A DNA stretch of 64,000 nt. Source: Ferrovibrio sp965278975 (GTDB taxonomy: Bacteria; Pseudomonadota; Alphaproteobacteria; Ferrovibrionales; Ferrovibrionaceae). The stretch is taken from contig NZ_OZ257126.1 in assembly GCF_965278975.1 (NCBI RefSeq), positions 3,844,001 through 3,908,000 on the forward strand, given 5' to 3'. A program made the translations under genes and the position numbers. Positions 32,665 through 41,217 of the stretch are shown here, one piece after another. The notes under the pieces are model-generated. The model saw nothing but the letters and a program-made list of their open reading frames with translations. It did not search any database and had not been told where the DNA came from. The first letter of the stretch is position 1. Every line of letters begins with the position of its first letter.

Positions 32665-33147
32665 TCATTTCGCCTCGAAGGTGCCGGACTTGCCGCCGGA
32701 TTTATGCAGCAGGCGCAGATCGGTGATGGTCATGCCGCGATCCACGGCTTTCACCATGTCGTAGAGCGTCAATGCTGTCACACTGGCGGCGGTGAGAGCT
32801 TCCATCTCCACGCCGGTCTTGCCCTTGAGCTTGCAGGTGGCGGTGATGTCGATGCAGTTGAGCTTGCGCACCGGCTTCAATTCCACCGTCACCTTGGTCA
32901 GGGCCAGCGGATGGCAGAGCGGAATCAGTTCATGCGTCCGCTTCGCCGCCATGATGCCGGCGATCCGTGCCGTTGCCAGCACATCGCCCTTTGGCGCATT
33001 GCCCGAGAGGATCAGTTTCAGCGTGGCTGCCTGCATATGCACGCGGGCGCCGGCCATGGCTACGCGCTCGGTCTCGGCCTTGTCGGAGACATCGACCATA
33101 TGGGCATGGCCCTGGTCGTCGAGATGCGAGAGCTTTGCTTTCGCCAT
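32665..33147 (-). CDS. moaC: Cyclic pyranopterin monophosphate synthase MoaC
   Basis: MoaC converts the MoaA product to cyclic pyranopterin monophosphate in molybdenum cofactor synthesis. The 160-residue length and the motifs HMVDVSDKAETERVA, AAKRTHELIPLCHPL, GVEMEALTAASVTALTLYDM and HKSGGKSG are diagnostic. The ATG at 33147 begins MAKAKLSHLD; a longer reading would extend into the trpC stop. It lies five bases after trpC and 13 before moeA, so cofactor and tryptophan genes share one transcript, an arrangement seen in other alphaproteobacteria. Confidence 0.97.
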   Translation of the reverse strand: MAKAKLSHLDDQGHAHMVDVSDKAETERVAMAGARVHMQAATLKLILSGNAPKGDVLATARIAGIMAAKRTHELIPLCHPLALTKVTVELKPVRKLNCIDITATCKLKGKTGVEMEALTAASVTALTLYDMVKAVDRGMTITDLRLLHKSGGKSGTFEAK

Positions 33148-33152
33148 GATTA

Positions 33153-33950
33153 TTAAGCCTTGCCGGTCAGCAGCAATTGCGTTGCCGCACGGACATCCGG
33201 CTGGCGCATCAGGCTTTCGCCGACCAGGAAGCAATGTGCGCCGATCCTGGCCATGCGGTCGAGATCGGCCTTGGTGTAGAGGCCGGACTCAGATACCAGC
33301 GTGTAGCCTGCCGGCACCAGGGCGGAGAGCGCCTCGGAAGTGGCGAGGTCCACATCCAGCGTCTTGAGATTGCGGTTGTTGACGCCGAGCAGCCTCGATT
33401 TCAGTTTCAGCGCCCGCTCGGTTTCGGCTGCATCATGCACTTCCACCAGCACATCAAGGCCGAAAGCAATCGCGGCGGCTTCCAGTTCGGCGGCCTGGGC
33501 ATCGCTTAAACACGCCATGATCAGCAGGATGCAATCGGCGCCCAGCGCGCGCGCTTCGGCCACCTGGTAGGTGTCGAGCATGAAATCCTTGCGGATGATC
33601 GGCAGCGGCACGGCGGCGCGGGCCTGCCGGAGATATTGATCGCTGCCCTGGAAATACGGCTCGTCGGTGAGCACGCTGAGGCAGGCGGCTCCCCCATCCT
33701 GATAGGCGCGGGCCAGTGAGGGCGGATCGAAATCGGCGCGGATCAGGCCCTTGGAAGGCGAGGCTTTCTTGATCTCGGCGATCAGGCCATAGCCACCAGC
33801 GGCAACCTTGGCTTTCAGCGCGGCATGGAAACCACGCGGCGGCACGGTCAGGCGCGCCTCGGCTTCCACTTCGGCATAGCTTTTGGCGGCCTTGGCCTTG
33901 GCGATATGCACCAGCTTGTCGTCGCAGATTTTCGCCAGCACGTCACTCAC
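33153..33950 (-). CDS. trpC: Indole-3-glycerol phosphate synthase TrpC
   Basis: TrpC closes the indole ring from CdRP in tryptophan synthesis. This 265-residue TIM barrel has LIAEIKKASPSKGLI, CLSVLTDEPYFQGS, PIIRKDFMLDTYQV, LLGVNNRNLKTLDVD and VSESGL, which include the catalytic lysines and glutamates. The GTG at 33950 was chosen because it starts SDVLAKICDDKL in family register and overlaps the trpD end by 8 bases; a longer frame would run deep into trpD. It is monofunctional, with no TrpF fusion. Confidence 0.96.
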   Translation of the reverse strand: MSDVLAKICDDKLVHIAKAKAAKSYAEVEAEARLTVPPRGFHAALKAKVAAGGYGLIAEIKKASPSKGLIRADFDPPSLARAYQDGGAACLSVLTDEPYFQGSDQYLRQARAAVPLPIIRKDFMLDTYQVAEARALGADCILLIMACLSDAQAAELEAAAIAFGLDVLVEVHDAAETERALKLKSRLLGVNNRNLKTLDVDLATSEALSALVPAGYTLVSESGLYTKADLDRMARIGAHCFLVGESLMRQPDVRAATQLLLTGKA

Positions 33951-34992
33951 TGGCGACCTCCGGGATGGTCTCGTGGGTGATCTCCACCAGCTTCGCCAGC
34001 GTGGCCCGTGCCTTGCCGCTGTCGATGGCATCGGCGGCAATCCGCGCACCTTCCTTCAAGTCCTTGGCGCGGCCGGCAATCAGCAGTGCGGCGCCGGCAT
34101 TGAGCAGCACGATATCGCGGAAGGCGTTCTTCTCGCCGCCGAGCACGCCGCGCAATGCCACGGCATTGGTCACCGGATCATCGCCTTTCAGCAGGTCGAA
34201 CGGCACGCGCGAGAGGCCGGCATCTTCCGGCACCACTTCGAAATCCGTCACCATGCCGTTATTGAGTTCCGACACATAGGTCGGGCCGGTGAGGGTCATT
34301 TCATCCAGGCCGTCCGAGCCATGCATGACCCAGACGCGCTCGGAACCGAGCTTGCCCATCACTTCCGCCAGCGGCCGCACCCATTGCCTGGCGAACACGC
34401 CAAGCAACTGGCGTTTCACAAAAGCCGGATTGGAGAGCGGCCCAAGCAGGTTGAAGATGGTGCGGGTGCCGAGTTCAACGCGGGTCGGGCCGACATGGCG
34501 CATGGCGCCATGATGGCGCGGTGCCATCAGGAAGCCGACACCGGCTTCATTGATAGCCTTCTCGATCAACCGCATGTCGCAATCGATATTGACGCCCAGG
34601 GCGGTAAGTACGTCTGCGGCGCCGGTCTTGGATGACAGCGCGCGGTTGCCATGCTTGGCGACCGGCACGCCCGCACCCGCCACCACCAGGGCCGAGCAGG
34701 TGGAGACATTCCAGGTGCCCTTGGCATCGCCGCCGGTGCCGACAATGTCGATGGCGCCATCGGGCGCCTTCACACTGGTGACCTTGGCGCGCAAGGTCAG
34801 CGCGCCGCCGGTGATCTCGTCCACCGTCTCGCCGCGCACGCGCAACGCCATCAGGAAGCCGCCCATCTGCGACGGCGTGGCATTGCCAGACATCATCACG
34901 TCAAAGGCGAGGCGGGAATCTTCGACGCTTAAAGAGGCACCGCCGGCCACCTGGTTGAGCAGGCGCTTGAAACTGTCGATATCGGCGCTCAT
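33943..34992 (-). CDS. trpD: Anthranilate phosphoribosyltransferase TrpD
   Basis: TrpD transfers phosphoribose from PRPP to anthranilate. The 349-residue protein shows the PRPP-binding IVGTGGDAKGTWNVST, the KHGNRALSSKTGAADVLTAL segment, and RTIFNLLGPLSNPAF. It overlaps trpG by 4 bases upstream and trpC by 8 downstream, indicating a coupled operon. The neighbouring glutamine amidotransferase is a separate gene rather than a TrpGD fusion. Confidence 0.97.
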   Translation of the reverse strand: MSADIDSFKRLLNQVAGGASLSVEDSRLAFDVMMSGNATPSQMGGFLMALRVRGETVDEITGGALTLRAKVTSVKAPDGAIDIVGTGGDAKGTWNVSTCSALVVAGAGVPVAKHGNRALSSKTGAADVLTALGVNIDCDMRLIEKAINEAGVGFLMAPRHHGAMRHVGPTRVELGTRTIFNLLGPLSNPAFVKRQLLGVFARQWVRPLAEVMGKLGSERVWVMHGSDGLDEMTLTGPTYVSELNNGMVTDFEVVPEDAGLSRVPFDLLKGDDPVTNAVALRGVLGGEKNAFRDIVLLNAGAALLIAGRAKDLKEGARIAADAIDSGKARATLAKLVEITHETIPEVASE

Positions 34993-35651
34993 GCCGCCTG
35001 GCCCCCAGGCTGACTCTGGCTGGACTGGCCCTGGCTGGCTTGCGCCTTCACGGCCTTTTCCAGCACCTCGTCCTCAACGCCGAGGCCGCAGCCGCGCAGG
35101 AAATTCGCCAGCATGCGCAGGCCATGTTCGGAGGCGATGCTTTCGGGGTGGAACTGCACGCCATGCACCGGCAGGGCGGCATGGGCCAGGCCCATCATCA
35201 CGCCATCCTCGGCATAGGCATTGCCGCGCAGCGAATTCGGCATGGTCTCGGGCGCCACGGTCAGCGAGTGATAGCGGGTAGCGAGGAAATCCTGCGGCAG
35301 TCCGGCGAATACGCCTGTGTTGTCATGCTTGATGCGGCTCAGCTTGCCATGCAGCGGCTTCGGCGCGCGCACCACCTGGCCGCCGAAAGCCTGGCCGATG
35401 GCCTGATGCCCCAGGCAGACGCCGAAGATCGGCGTGGTATCGGAAGCGGCATGGATCAGGTCCAGGCAGATGCCGGCGCGGTCCGGATCGCAGGGTCCGG
35501 GAGACAGCACGATGCCGTTCGGCTTCAGCGCCATAACCTCGCGCACCGACTTCTCGTCGTTGCGGAATACTTCCACTTTCTGGCCCAGCATCCCGAAATA
35601 GTGGACCAGGTTCCAGGTGAAGCTGTCGTAATTGTCGATCAATACCAGCAT
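34989..35651 (-). CDS. trpG: Anthranilate/aminodeoxychorismate synthase glutaminase subunit TrpG (PabA)
   Basis: This 220-residue class I glutamine amidotransferase supplies ammonia to TrpE, and possibly PabB. It opens with VLIDNYDSFTWNLVHYFG, has the nucleophile cysteine in GVCLGHQAIGQAFGG, and the His-Glu pair in HGVQFHPESI. The C-terminus carries an extra Gln/Ser-rich tail (KAQASQGQSSQSQPGG) beyond the family end. It is first in the trpG-to-MBL operon; trpE is not in the window. I see no leader peptide or attenuator in the 220 bases upstream. Confidence 0.95.
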   Translation of the reverse strand: MLVLIDNYDSFTWNLVHYFGMLGQKVEVFRNDEKSVREVMALKPNGIVLSPGPCDPDRAGICLDLIHAASDTTPIFGVCLGHQAIGQAFGGQVVRAPKPLHGKLSRIKHDNTGVFAGLPQDFLATRYHSLTVAPETMPNSLRGNAYAEDGVMMGLAHAALPVHGVQFHPESIASEHGLRMLANFLRGCGLGVEDEVLEKAVKAQASQGQSSQSQPGGQAA

Positions 35652-35750
35652 GAGCGCCTCTGCTAAGCGGTCGCACCGTAAAGCATTTCAGCCTTTGGGT
35701 GAACCGCCGTGACAGGGGGATTTTACGCACCGGGCCGGAATGGGGAAGGG

Positions 35751-35778
35751 CTTTCCATATCTGGAATGATATGGAAAG
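35751..35778. promoter_or_regulatory. Candidate operator palindrome upstream of the TRAP operon
   Basis: CTTTCCATAT pairs perfectly with ATATGGAAAG around an eight-base spacer. A second overlapping palindrome TTCCA-TATC-TGGAA lies within it. The site is about 95 bases before the dctP start, and the AT-rich stretch that follows to 35820 could hold the promoter. It lies between trpG and the divergent TRAP operon; the regulator is not encoded next to it. Confidence 0.5.
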
Positions 35779-35872
35779 GCATCAAACTATAATCTCAACA
35801 TACCTTTATTATGATAGAATCTGCGCCTAAACTGCCCGTTAGACAACAAGAAACCAACCAGGGAGTGAAACT

Positions 35873-36922
35873 ATGGGTATCGGTCGTCGCCGTTTCCTGA
35901 CCCTTGCCGGTGCTGCCGCCGTGGCTTCACCAATGGTCATCCGCAACGCCCGCGCACAGGCGCAGGTGACCTTGAAGCTGCACCATTTCCTGCCCGCCGT
36001 GTCCAATGTGCATACCAAGCTGTGGACGCCCTGGGCGAAGAAGCTGGAAACCGAGTCCGGCGGCCGCCTGAAGGTGGATATTTTCCCGGCGATGCAGCTT
36101 GGCGGCGCTCCGCCGCAGTTGTTCGATCAGGCGCGCGATGGCGTTGCCGATCTGGTCTGGACCCTGCCGGGCAACACGCCGGGCCGTTTCCCGGGCGTTG
36201 AAGTATTCGAACTGCCTTTCGTCGCCGCCAAGCGCGGCATCGCCAATGCCCAGGCGACGCAGGAATTCTACGAGACCTACCTGCGCGAGGAATTCAAGGA
36301 AGTGCATCCCATCGTGGTCTGGTCGCATGACGGTGGCCTGATCCACGCCTCCAAGCCGGTCAAGACCATGGAGGACCTCAAGGGCATGAAGCTGCGCTCG
36401 CCGACGCGCTTTGCCGGCGAAGCGCTGAAAGCATTGGGCGCCACCGGCATCCCGATGCCGATTCCGCAGCTGCCCGAGGCGCTGGCGCAGAAGGTGCTCG
36501 ATGGCTGCGTTATCCCGTGGGAAGTGGTGCCCGCGGTGAAGGTGCACGAACTGGTGAAGAACCATATCGAGATCCCGGGTTCGCCGACGCTCTACACCGC
36601 CACCTTCATCCTGGCGATGAACAAGGCCAAGTATGCCTCGCTGCCCGCTGATCTGAAGCAGATACTGGACGCCAATTCCGGCCAGGCACTGGCCAAACTG
36701 GCCGGGCAGATGTGGGATAACGAAGGCCTCGCGGTTTCCGACATGGTGCGCAAGCGCTCCAATTCGATCACCGCGATCAGCGCCGATGAAGCGGCGCGCT
36801 GGCGCAAGACGACGCAGCCGGTGATCGATGACTGGATCAAGGCGATGAAGGACAAGGGCGTCGATGGCGGCAAGATGCTGGAGCAGGCCCGCGCCCTGGT
36901 GGCCAAGTACGACAAGGCCTGA
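35873..36922 (+). CDS. dctP: TRAP transporter substrate-binding protein DctP
   Basis: This 349-residue periplasmic protein captures an organic acid for the TRAP permease encoded next. It has a twin-arginine type signal (GRRRFLTLAGAAAVASPMV, cleavage near ARA-Q at residue 29), so it may be exported folded. DctP-type segments include LKLHHFLPAVSNVHTKLWTP, GVADLVWTLPGNTPGRFPG, and LKGMKLRSPTRFAG, with the conserved Arg contacting the substrate carboxylate. GGGAG precedes the ATG. A strong intrinsic hairpin follows before dctQ. Confidence 0.95.
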   Translation: MGIGRRRFLTLAGAAAVASPMVIRNARAQAQVTLKLHHFLPAVSNVHTKLWTPWAKKLETESGGRLKVDIFPAMQLGGAPPQLFDQARDGVADLVWTLPGNTPGRFPGVEVFELPFVAAKRGIANAQATQEFYETYLREEFKEVHPIVVWSHDGGLIHASKPVKTMEDLKGMKLRSPTRFAGEALKALGATGIPMPIPQLPEALAQKVLDGCVIPWEVVPAVKVHELVKNHIEIPGSPTLYTATFILAMNKAKYASLPADLKQILDANSGQALAKLAGQMWDNEGLAVSDMVRKRSNSITAISADEAARWRKTTQPVIDDWIKAMKDKGVDGGKMLEQARALVAKYDKA

Positions 36923-36942
36923 TGCCGTTTGCAGGTGCAATG

Positions 36943-36974
36943 AATGCCCGGGTTTCGACCCGGGCATTTCTTTT
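36943..36974 (+). terminator. Intrinsic terminator or attenuating hairpin between dctP and dctQ
   Basis: AATGCCCGGGT pairs perfectly with ACCCGGGCATT (11 bases) around a TTCG tetraloop, followed by TCTTTT. It starts about 20 bases after the dctP stop. It should end part of the transcription and protect the dctP message, raising binding protein over permease. Confidence 0.85.
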
Positions 36975-37077
36975 GCACCGAAGTAATGTGTGTAAACGAA
37001 ATAGACATGGATGCCGGCGCGGAAGCGTGGCAAGAGGGTTGCGGGGGCAAGCGGCAAACCGCGATGGGTGAGCAGGC

Positions 37078-37581
37078 ATGAATGACAACGACACTTCAGG
37101 CGACGAGCAGCGCGCCGTGCTGGCCGGCATCACCCGTCCGCTGGCAATCCTCGGCGGCTTGATGGTGATGGCTTCGGCCTTCGTGGTCATGGTCAGCGTT
37201 GCGATACGTGGCAGCGGGCTGGGCGCCATCGGCGGCGATTTCGAGATCGTGCAGATGGCTACGGCGTTGTCGGTCTTCTGCTTCCTGCCCTATTGCCAGG
37301 CACGGCGCGGCAATATCGTGGTGGATACCTTCACCAACTGGCTGCCGCGGCGTGCCCGCGATCTGCTCGATGTGCTGTGGGATATCGTCTATGCCGTGAT
37401 GGCTGGCATCATTTCGCTGCAATTGCTGCGCGGTGCCATGGACACGATCAGGAGCAACACGGTTTCCATGGTGCTGGGACTGCCGACCGGCTGGGCCATC
37501 GGCGTGGCTTCCGTGCTGGCCGCCATACTCTGCATCGTCACCCTTGCCACCGCCTGGGCAATGATCCGGAGGAAGCCATGA
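37078..37581 (+). CDS. dctQ: TRAP transporter small permease DctQ
   Basis: This 167-residue protein has the four membrane helices of the small TRAP subunit (AILGGLMVMASAFVVMVSVA, VQMATALSVFCFLPYCQ, VLWDIVYAVMAGIISLQLL, WAIGVASVLAAILCIVTLAT). The conserved segment CQARRGNIVVDTFTNWLP in the second loop is typical. It overlaps the DctM gene by 4 bases (ATGA), so the two permease subunits are co-translated and assemble together. Confidence 0.92.
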   Translation: MNDNDTSGDEQRAVLAGITRPLAILGGLMVMASAFVVMVSVAIRGSGLGAIGGDFEIVQMATALSVFCFLPYCQARRGNIVVDTFTNWLPRRARDLLDVLWDIVYAVMAGIISLQLLRGAMDTIRSNTVSMVLGLPTGWAIGVASVLAAILCIVTLATAWAMIRRKP

Positions 37582-38900
37582 GCGGCCTGATCCTTGGCCT
37601 TACGGCCTTCGTGGCAATGCTGGGGCTGATTGCCCTGCGCATGCCGGTGGGCCTCGCAATGCTGGTGGTGGGCAGTGTCGGCTACACGCATCTGACCAGC
37701 GGCGCGATCTTTCTGAACTATCTGAAATCGACGCCGTATCATCTGTTTTCGAACTACACGCTTTCGGTAATCGCGCTGTTCATCCTGATGGGGGCTTTCG
37801 CCGAGCGCGGCGGCCAGTCGCGCAACCTGTTCCTGGCAGCGGCGGCAATGGTCGGCAAGGTGCGCGGCGGCATGGCCATGGCGGTGATCTGGGCGGCCAC
37901 CATCTTCGCTGCCATCTGCGGCTCGTCGGTCGCCACCACGGCTACATTCGGCCGCGCCGTGCTGCCGGAACTGAAGCGCTACAAATACAGCAATGCGCTG
38001 GCTACCGGCACGATCGCGATCAGCGGCGTGATCGGCATTCTGATTCCGCCGTCGATCATCCTGGTGGTCTACGCCATCTCTACCGAACAGAATATCGTCA
38101 AGCTGTTCTCGGCGGCGCTGATCCCGGGGCTACTGGCTTCCGTGTTCTATACCATCGCCATTGCCTGGACGGTGCGGCGCGATCCTGCCGCCGGTCCGGT
38201 GCAGGAAATCCAGTTGCAAGGGCCGGAGCGCCGCCGCGTGCTGCTGCGCGTATGGGGCTTCATGGGCGTGGTGCTGCTGGTTCTCGGCGGCATTTATGCC
38301 GGCATCTTCACGCCCACGGAGGGGGCGGCGGTCGGCACCATGGCGACTTTCCTGCTGGCGCTGAGCCAGCGCGAACTGAACTGGGACTCGATCAAGACCT
38401 GCCTGCTGCAGACCGGCGAAACGGCGGCGATGATCTTCGCCATCCTGCTGGGTGCCGAAGTGTTCAATGCCTTTCTGGCCTTGACGCAACTGCCGATGCA
38501 GCTTGCCGATACCATTGCCGGCTCGGGCCTGCCGCCTTATGGCGTGATGGTGCTGCTGCTGGTGGCCTATCTGGTGCTTGGCGCGGTGATGGACGAACTG
38601 GCAATGATCCTGCTCACCTTGCCGATCTTCTTCCCGGTGGTGATGGCGCTGGATTTCGGCATGCCGCCGGACGATGTGGCGATCTGGTTCGGCATCCTGG
38701 TGCTGGTGGTGGTGGGCATCGGCCTCACCGCGCCGCCGATCGGCATGAATGTGTTCGTGGTCAGCGCCATCGCCAAGGATGTACCCATCGCAACGACCTA
38801 TCGCGGTGTGCTGCCCTTCATCGCCGTCGATATTGTCCGGCTGGCCCTGCTCACGGCCTTCCCGGTGATCTCGCTCTGGCTGATGCGGCTGCTGGATTAG
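37578..38900 (+). CDS. dctM: TRAP transporter large permease DctM
   Basis: This 440-residue protein is the ion-coupled transport subunit, with about twelve helices. DctM features are LRMPVGLAMLVVGSVGY near the start, WAATIFAAICGSSVATTATFG, and IPPSIILVVYAI, plus GLTAPPIGMNVFVV near the end. The ATG at 37578, in the ATGA overlap with dctQ and after GGAGGAA, was chosen rather than a longer reading that would lie over dctQ. It converges with the GGDEF gene and overlaps its stop by 4 bases. Confidence 0.95.
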   Translation: MSGLILGLTAFVAMLGLIALRMPVGLAMLVVGSVGYTHLTSGAIFLNYLKSTPYHLFSNYTLSVIALFILMGAFAERGGQSRNLFLAAAAMVGKVRGGMAMAVIWAATIFAAICGSSVATTATFGRAVLPELKRYKYSNALATGTIAISGVIGILIPPSIILVVYAISTEQNIVKLFSAALIPGLLASVFYTIAIAWTVRRDPAAGPVQEIQLQGPERRRVLLRVWGFMGVVLLVLGGIYAGIFTPTEGAAVGTMATFLLALSQRELNWDSIKTCLLQTGETAAMIFAILLGAEVFNAFLALTQLPMQLADTIAGSGLPPYGVMVLLLVAYLVLGAVMDELAMILLTLPIFFPVVMALDFGMPPDDVAIWFGILVLVVVGIGLTAPPIGMNVFVVSAIAKDVPIATTYRGVLPFIAVDIVRLALLTAFPVISLWLMRLLD

Positions 38901-40348
38901 GCCGCGCCGTCGGTGCTGAGGGCCACCTGGTTGCGGCCATTGGCCTTGGCCTTGTAGAGCGCCTTGTCGGCCATGGCGAGCTGGTAGGCCAGCGGCGCAT
39001 CCGACTGTGGTGCGCCGGATATGCCAATGCTGACGGTCGCCTGGACAGGCGTACCGTCGGTCGCCAGGGTTATGGCGGCGGCAAAAGCGAAGCGTATGCG
39101 CTCCGCGATGATCAGAGCATTGGCCTGATCGCAATCCGGCAGCATGATGGCGAATTCCTCGCCGCCGAAGCGAGCGAACAGGTCACTGGCGCGAAGGTTC
39201 TGCTGCACCACCTGGGCCAGAGTGATCAGCACGGCATCACCGGCGGCATGGCCGAAACTGTCATTTAGCCGTTTGAAATGGTCGATATCCAGCATCAGCA
39301 TGGCGCTCGGTCTGGACTGCTCGGCAAGCCGGCCGGCGGCGACCTGGCTACGCTCGTCGAAGGCGCGGCGGTTCAGTGCGCCGGTAAGATGGTCGTGATC
39401 AGCGATATGCTGCAGGCGGTCGAGTAATTCCTGGCGGGCCGCCATGATACTGGCAACGGTGATCGGCGTGATCGCTACCAGCATGACACCCAGCCGGATC
39501 GAGAGCAGCGTTGCGCCGCTATGGGTGGTGCCTGCCTCGCCGATAAAACCGGTCGACAAGGCCAGCAGGGTATAGGCGCTGAAAGCCAGAGCCAGCAGCG
39601 CGGTAGTGAAGCGGCCATAGGATACGGCACACCACAGCAATGCCGGCACCGGTACGGCCACGGCGCCGGGGCCACCGATGAATTTTGCGCCGAGGCAGGA
39701 AACCACCAGAGCCAGGAAGGGCAGCGGACTGATGCGCGTGGCAAGCCGGAAGGCAGTTTGCCGCCGCTCGATCTGTCCCAACCGCAGATCCGGCGCAGTC
39801 AGGATCACCGGCACGATGGCGATGTAGTTCACCAGCTCGGTGACGAACCACAGGATTCCGGTATGCAGCAGGTCGTAGTCGAACATCATGATGCCGGAGC
39901 AGGCACCGGCAATTGCGCCGGCAGCGGATGCCCCCACAAGCCCCAGTACCATCTGCAACACCGAAAGCGGACTGTTCAGCAGGCGTATGCTGTTGCTGAA
40001 CTGCCTGAACACGATCAGGCCCGCCGCGACGCCGGCCAGGTTGACGCTGGAAAGCCATAGCGCCTTGCCTGGCGCGGTGCCCGCAATCAGATCGGCGGCG
40101 ATATAGCCGCAAGCAGCGGCAATCCAGCCAATCGGTGTTGACCAGGAGGGATTGCGCACCAGCAGGCCGAGCAGCACGGCATTGGCAATCCAGAAGGCGG
40201 CAAGCTGACCAATCGGTCGCGTGAAGATGCCGAAGAGGGATGCGGCGAAAACCGCCAGCCCAAGGATACCGGCTTGGAGCAGCGGCGATTTCCAGGTGCC
40301 ATTTGTGGCCGCAATCTTCTGCTGCTCCAGGATGCTTATGCTCCGCAT
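38897..40348 (-). CDS. Membrane diguanylate cyclase: MASE1 sensor with GGDEF domain
   Basis: This 483-residue protein has about eight to ten membrane helices of a MASE1-type sensor (residues 22-300) and a C-terminal GGDEF domain. The active-site loop is GGEEF at residues 395-399 and an inhibitory-site RxxD (RASD) sits at 386-389, in the spacing known from PleD, so it should make cyclic di-GMP and be product-inhibited. The dimer/metal region reads LMLDIDHFKRLNDSFGH. An in-frame GTG at 40357 is an alternative start. No EAL domain is present. Confidence 0.93.
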   Translation of the reverse strand: MRSISILEQQKIAATNGTWKSPLLQAGILGLAVFAASLFGIFTRPIGQLAAFWIANAVLLGLLVRNPSWSTPIGWIAAACGYIAADLIAGTAPGKALWLSSVNLAGVAAGLIVFRQFSNSIRLLNSPLSVLQMVLGLVGASAAGAIAGACSGIMMFDYDLLHTGILWFVTELVNYIAIVPVILTAPDLRLGQIERRQTAFRLATRISPLPFLALVVSCLGAKFIGGPGAVAVPVPALLWCAVSYGRFTTALLALAFSAYTLLALSTGFIGEAGTTHSGATLLSIRLGVMLVAITPITVASIMAARQELLDRLQHIADHDHLTGALNRRAFDERSQVAAGRLAEQSRPSAMLMLDIDHFKRLNDSFGHAAGDAVLITLAQVVQQNLRASDLFARFGGEEFAIMLPDCDQANALIIAERIRFAFAAAITLATDGTPVQATVSIGISGAPQSDAPLAYQLAMADKALYKAKANGRNQVALSTDGAA

Positions 40349-40651
40349 GTGCCGCACCGATTTCAGGCAGAGATTTGATTTTCTCCCGACAAAATCGCTT
40401 GTAACACCGCTTTCTCGTGCGTGTAAACATACCGCATCCGCGCCATTGTAATCAGCGCTTTATTTTTCTTTGTGCTCGCGGAGATAGCGAAACCTACTCA
40501 GTCGTATACCGTTTTTTCCCGCGAAAAACCTGGAGTAATGATCATTTCTGGCGTGGCTTATGTGGCCTTTGATGCTGATGAGATTGTGATGCGCCGCGCC
40601 CTCAGATCATTATATGCTAGTGCATCAGCCAAGCGTTGGTTGCAGGGGGGC
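40349..40651. other. AT-rich divergent spacer without a confident gene
   Basis: These 303 bases separate the cyclase from the STAS-like gene and are clearly richer in A and T than the neighbours. An open frame from a GTG at 40472 runs into the STAS-like gene, but no Shine-Dalgarno sequence precedes it and the first 60 residues do not resemble the family. The stretch probably holds promoters for both divergent genes. I see no strong hairpin or terminator. Confidence 0.5.
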
Positions 40652-41059
40652 ATGGCACTACTATCCGGACAGGTCGCTTTCGAGATCGACGACGACGAAC
40701 GGCTCACCACCATCGTCTTCCTTGGCCCTGTGACCGATCAGCAGATCATCGATCTCTACACTGCCGGCGGTTTCGATGACGCCGCGATCAGCGGTTATAA
40801 TTTTCTGTTCGATCTGCGCCACACGCGCTGGATTCCAGATCCCGCAACGGTGCGTCAGCTCGCCTTGCGCATACGCCAGATTCGCGAGCAGGCCGGGGCA
40901 GGGGCCGACCAGCGGCGCATCGCCGCCGTGCGGCGTGACAATCCTGAAGTCTATGCCGCTACCCACGGCGCCCGGACGCAAACCGAGGTGGGGCAGGAGC
41001 GGCTACGCTATTTCAATGACATTGACGCCGCGCGGGTCTGGCTCAAGGGCTGCGCGTGA
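40652..41059 (+). CDS. Small STAS/SpoIIAA-like protein
   Basis: This 135-residue protein resembles single-domain STAS-like cytosolic proteins in layout: an early strand LTTIVFLGPVTDQQIIDLY, a central FLFDLRHTRWIPDPATV, the RRIAAVRR strand, and a closing RLRYFNDIDAARVWLKG. Function is unknown; such proteins often bind partners. The start at 40652 follows AGGGGGGC and gives the usual family length; an in-frame GTG at 40472 would add 60 residues of poor quality. It stands between the cyclase gene and an orphan binding protein gene. Confidence 0.6.
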   Translation: MALLSGQVAFEIDDDERLTTIVFLGPVTDQQIIDLYTAGGFDDAAISGYNFLFDLRHTRWIPDPATVRQLALRIRQIREQAGAGADQRRIAAVRRDNPEVYAATHGARTQTEVGQERLRYFNDIDAARVWLKGCA

Positions 41060-41217
41060 ATTGAATACAATCAAGCGGTTAGCTTCGCCGCATGTCGGCG
41101 TGGTGTTTAAATAGTCAATGTTTTTGAATAACTTATGATCTAATTGCCGAATCTATAGGCGCGACAAAAACTAGGCAGGACCTAGAATGGCGGGAACCAT
41201 AACAAATGGAGCCTCCC

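Noticed and set aside
37293..37577. Upstream extension of DctM across dctQ
   Set aside because: It overlaps the clearly real dctQ in another frame, while ATG 37578 has a good ribosome site and the ATGA coupling.
40472..40651. N-terminal extension of the STAS-like protein from GTG 40472
   Set aside because: The added 60 residues lack a ribosome site, are AT-rich in coding and precede the family-like core, which has its own G-rich ribosome site at 40652.
41086..41100. Terminator after the STAS-like gene (CGCCG-CATGT-CGGCG)
   Set aside because: Only a five-pair stem and no T-run; too weak to call.
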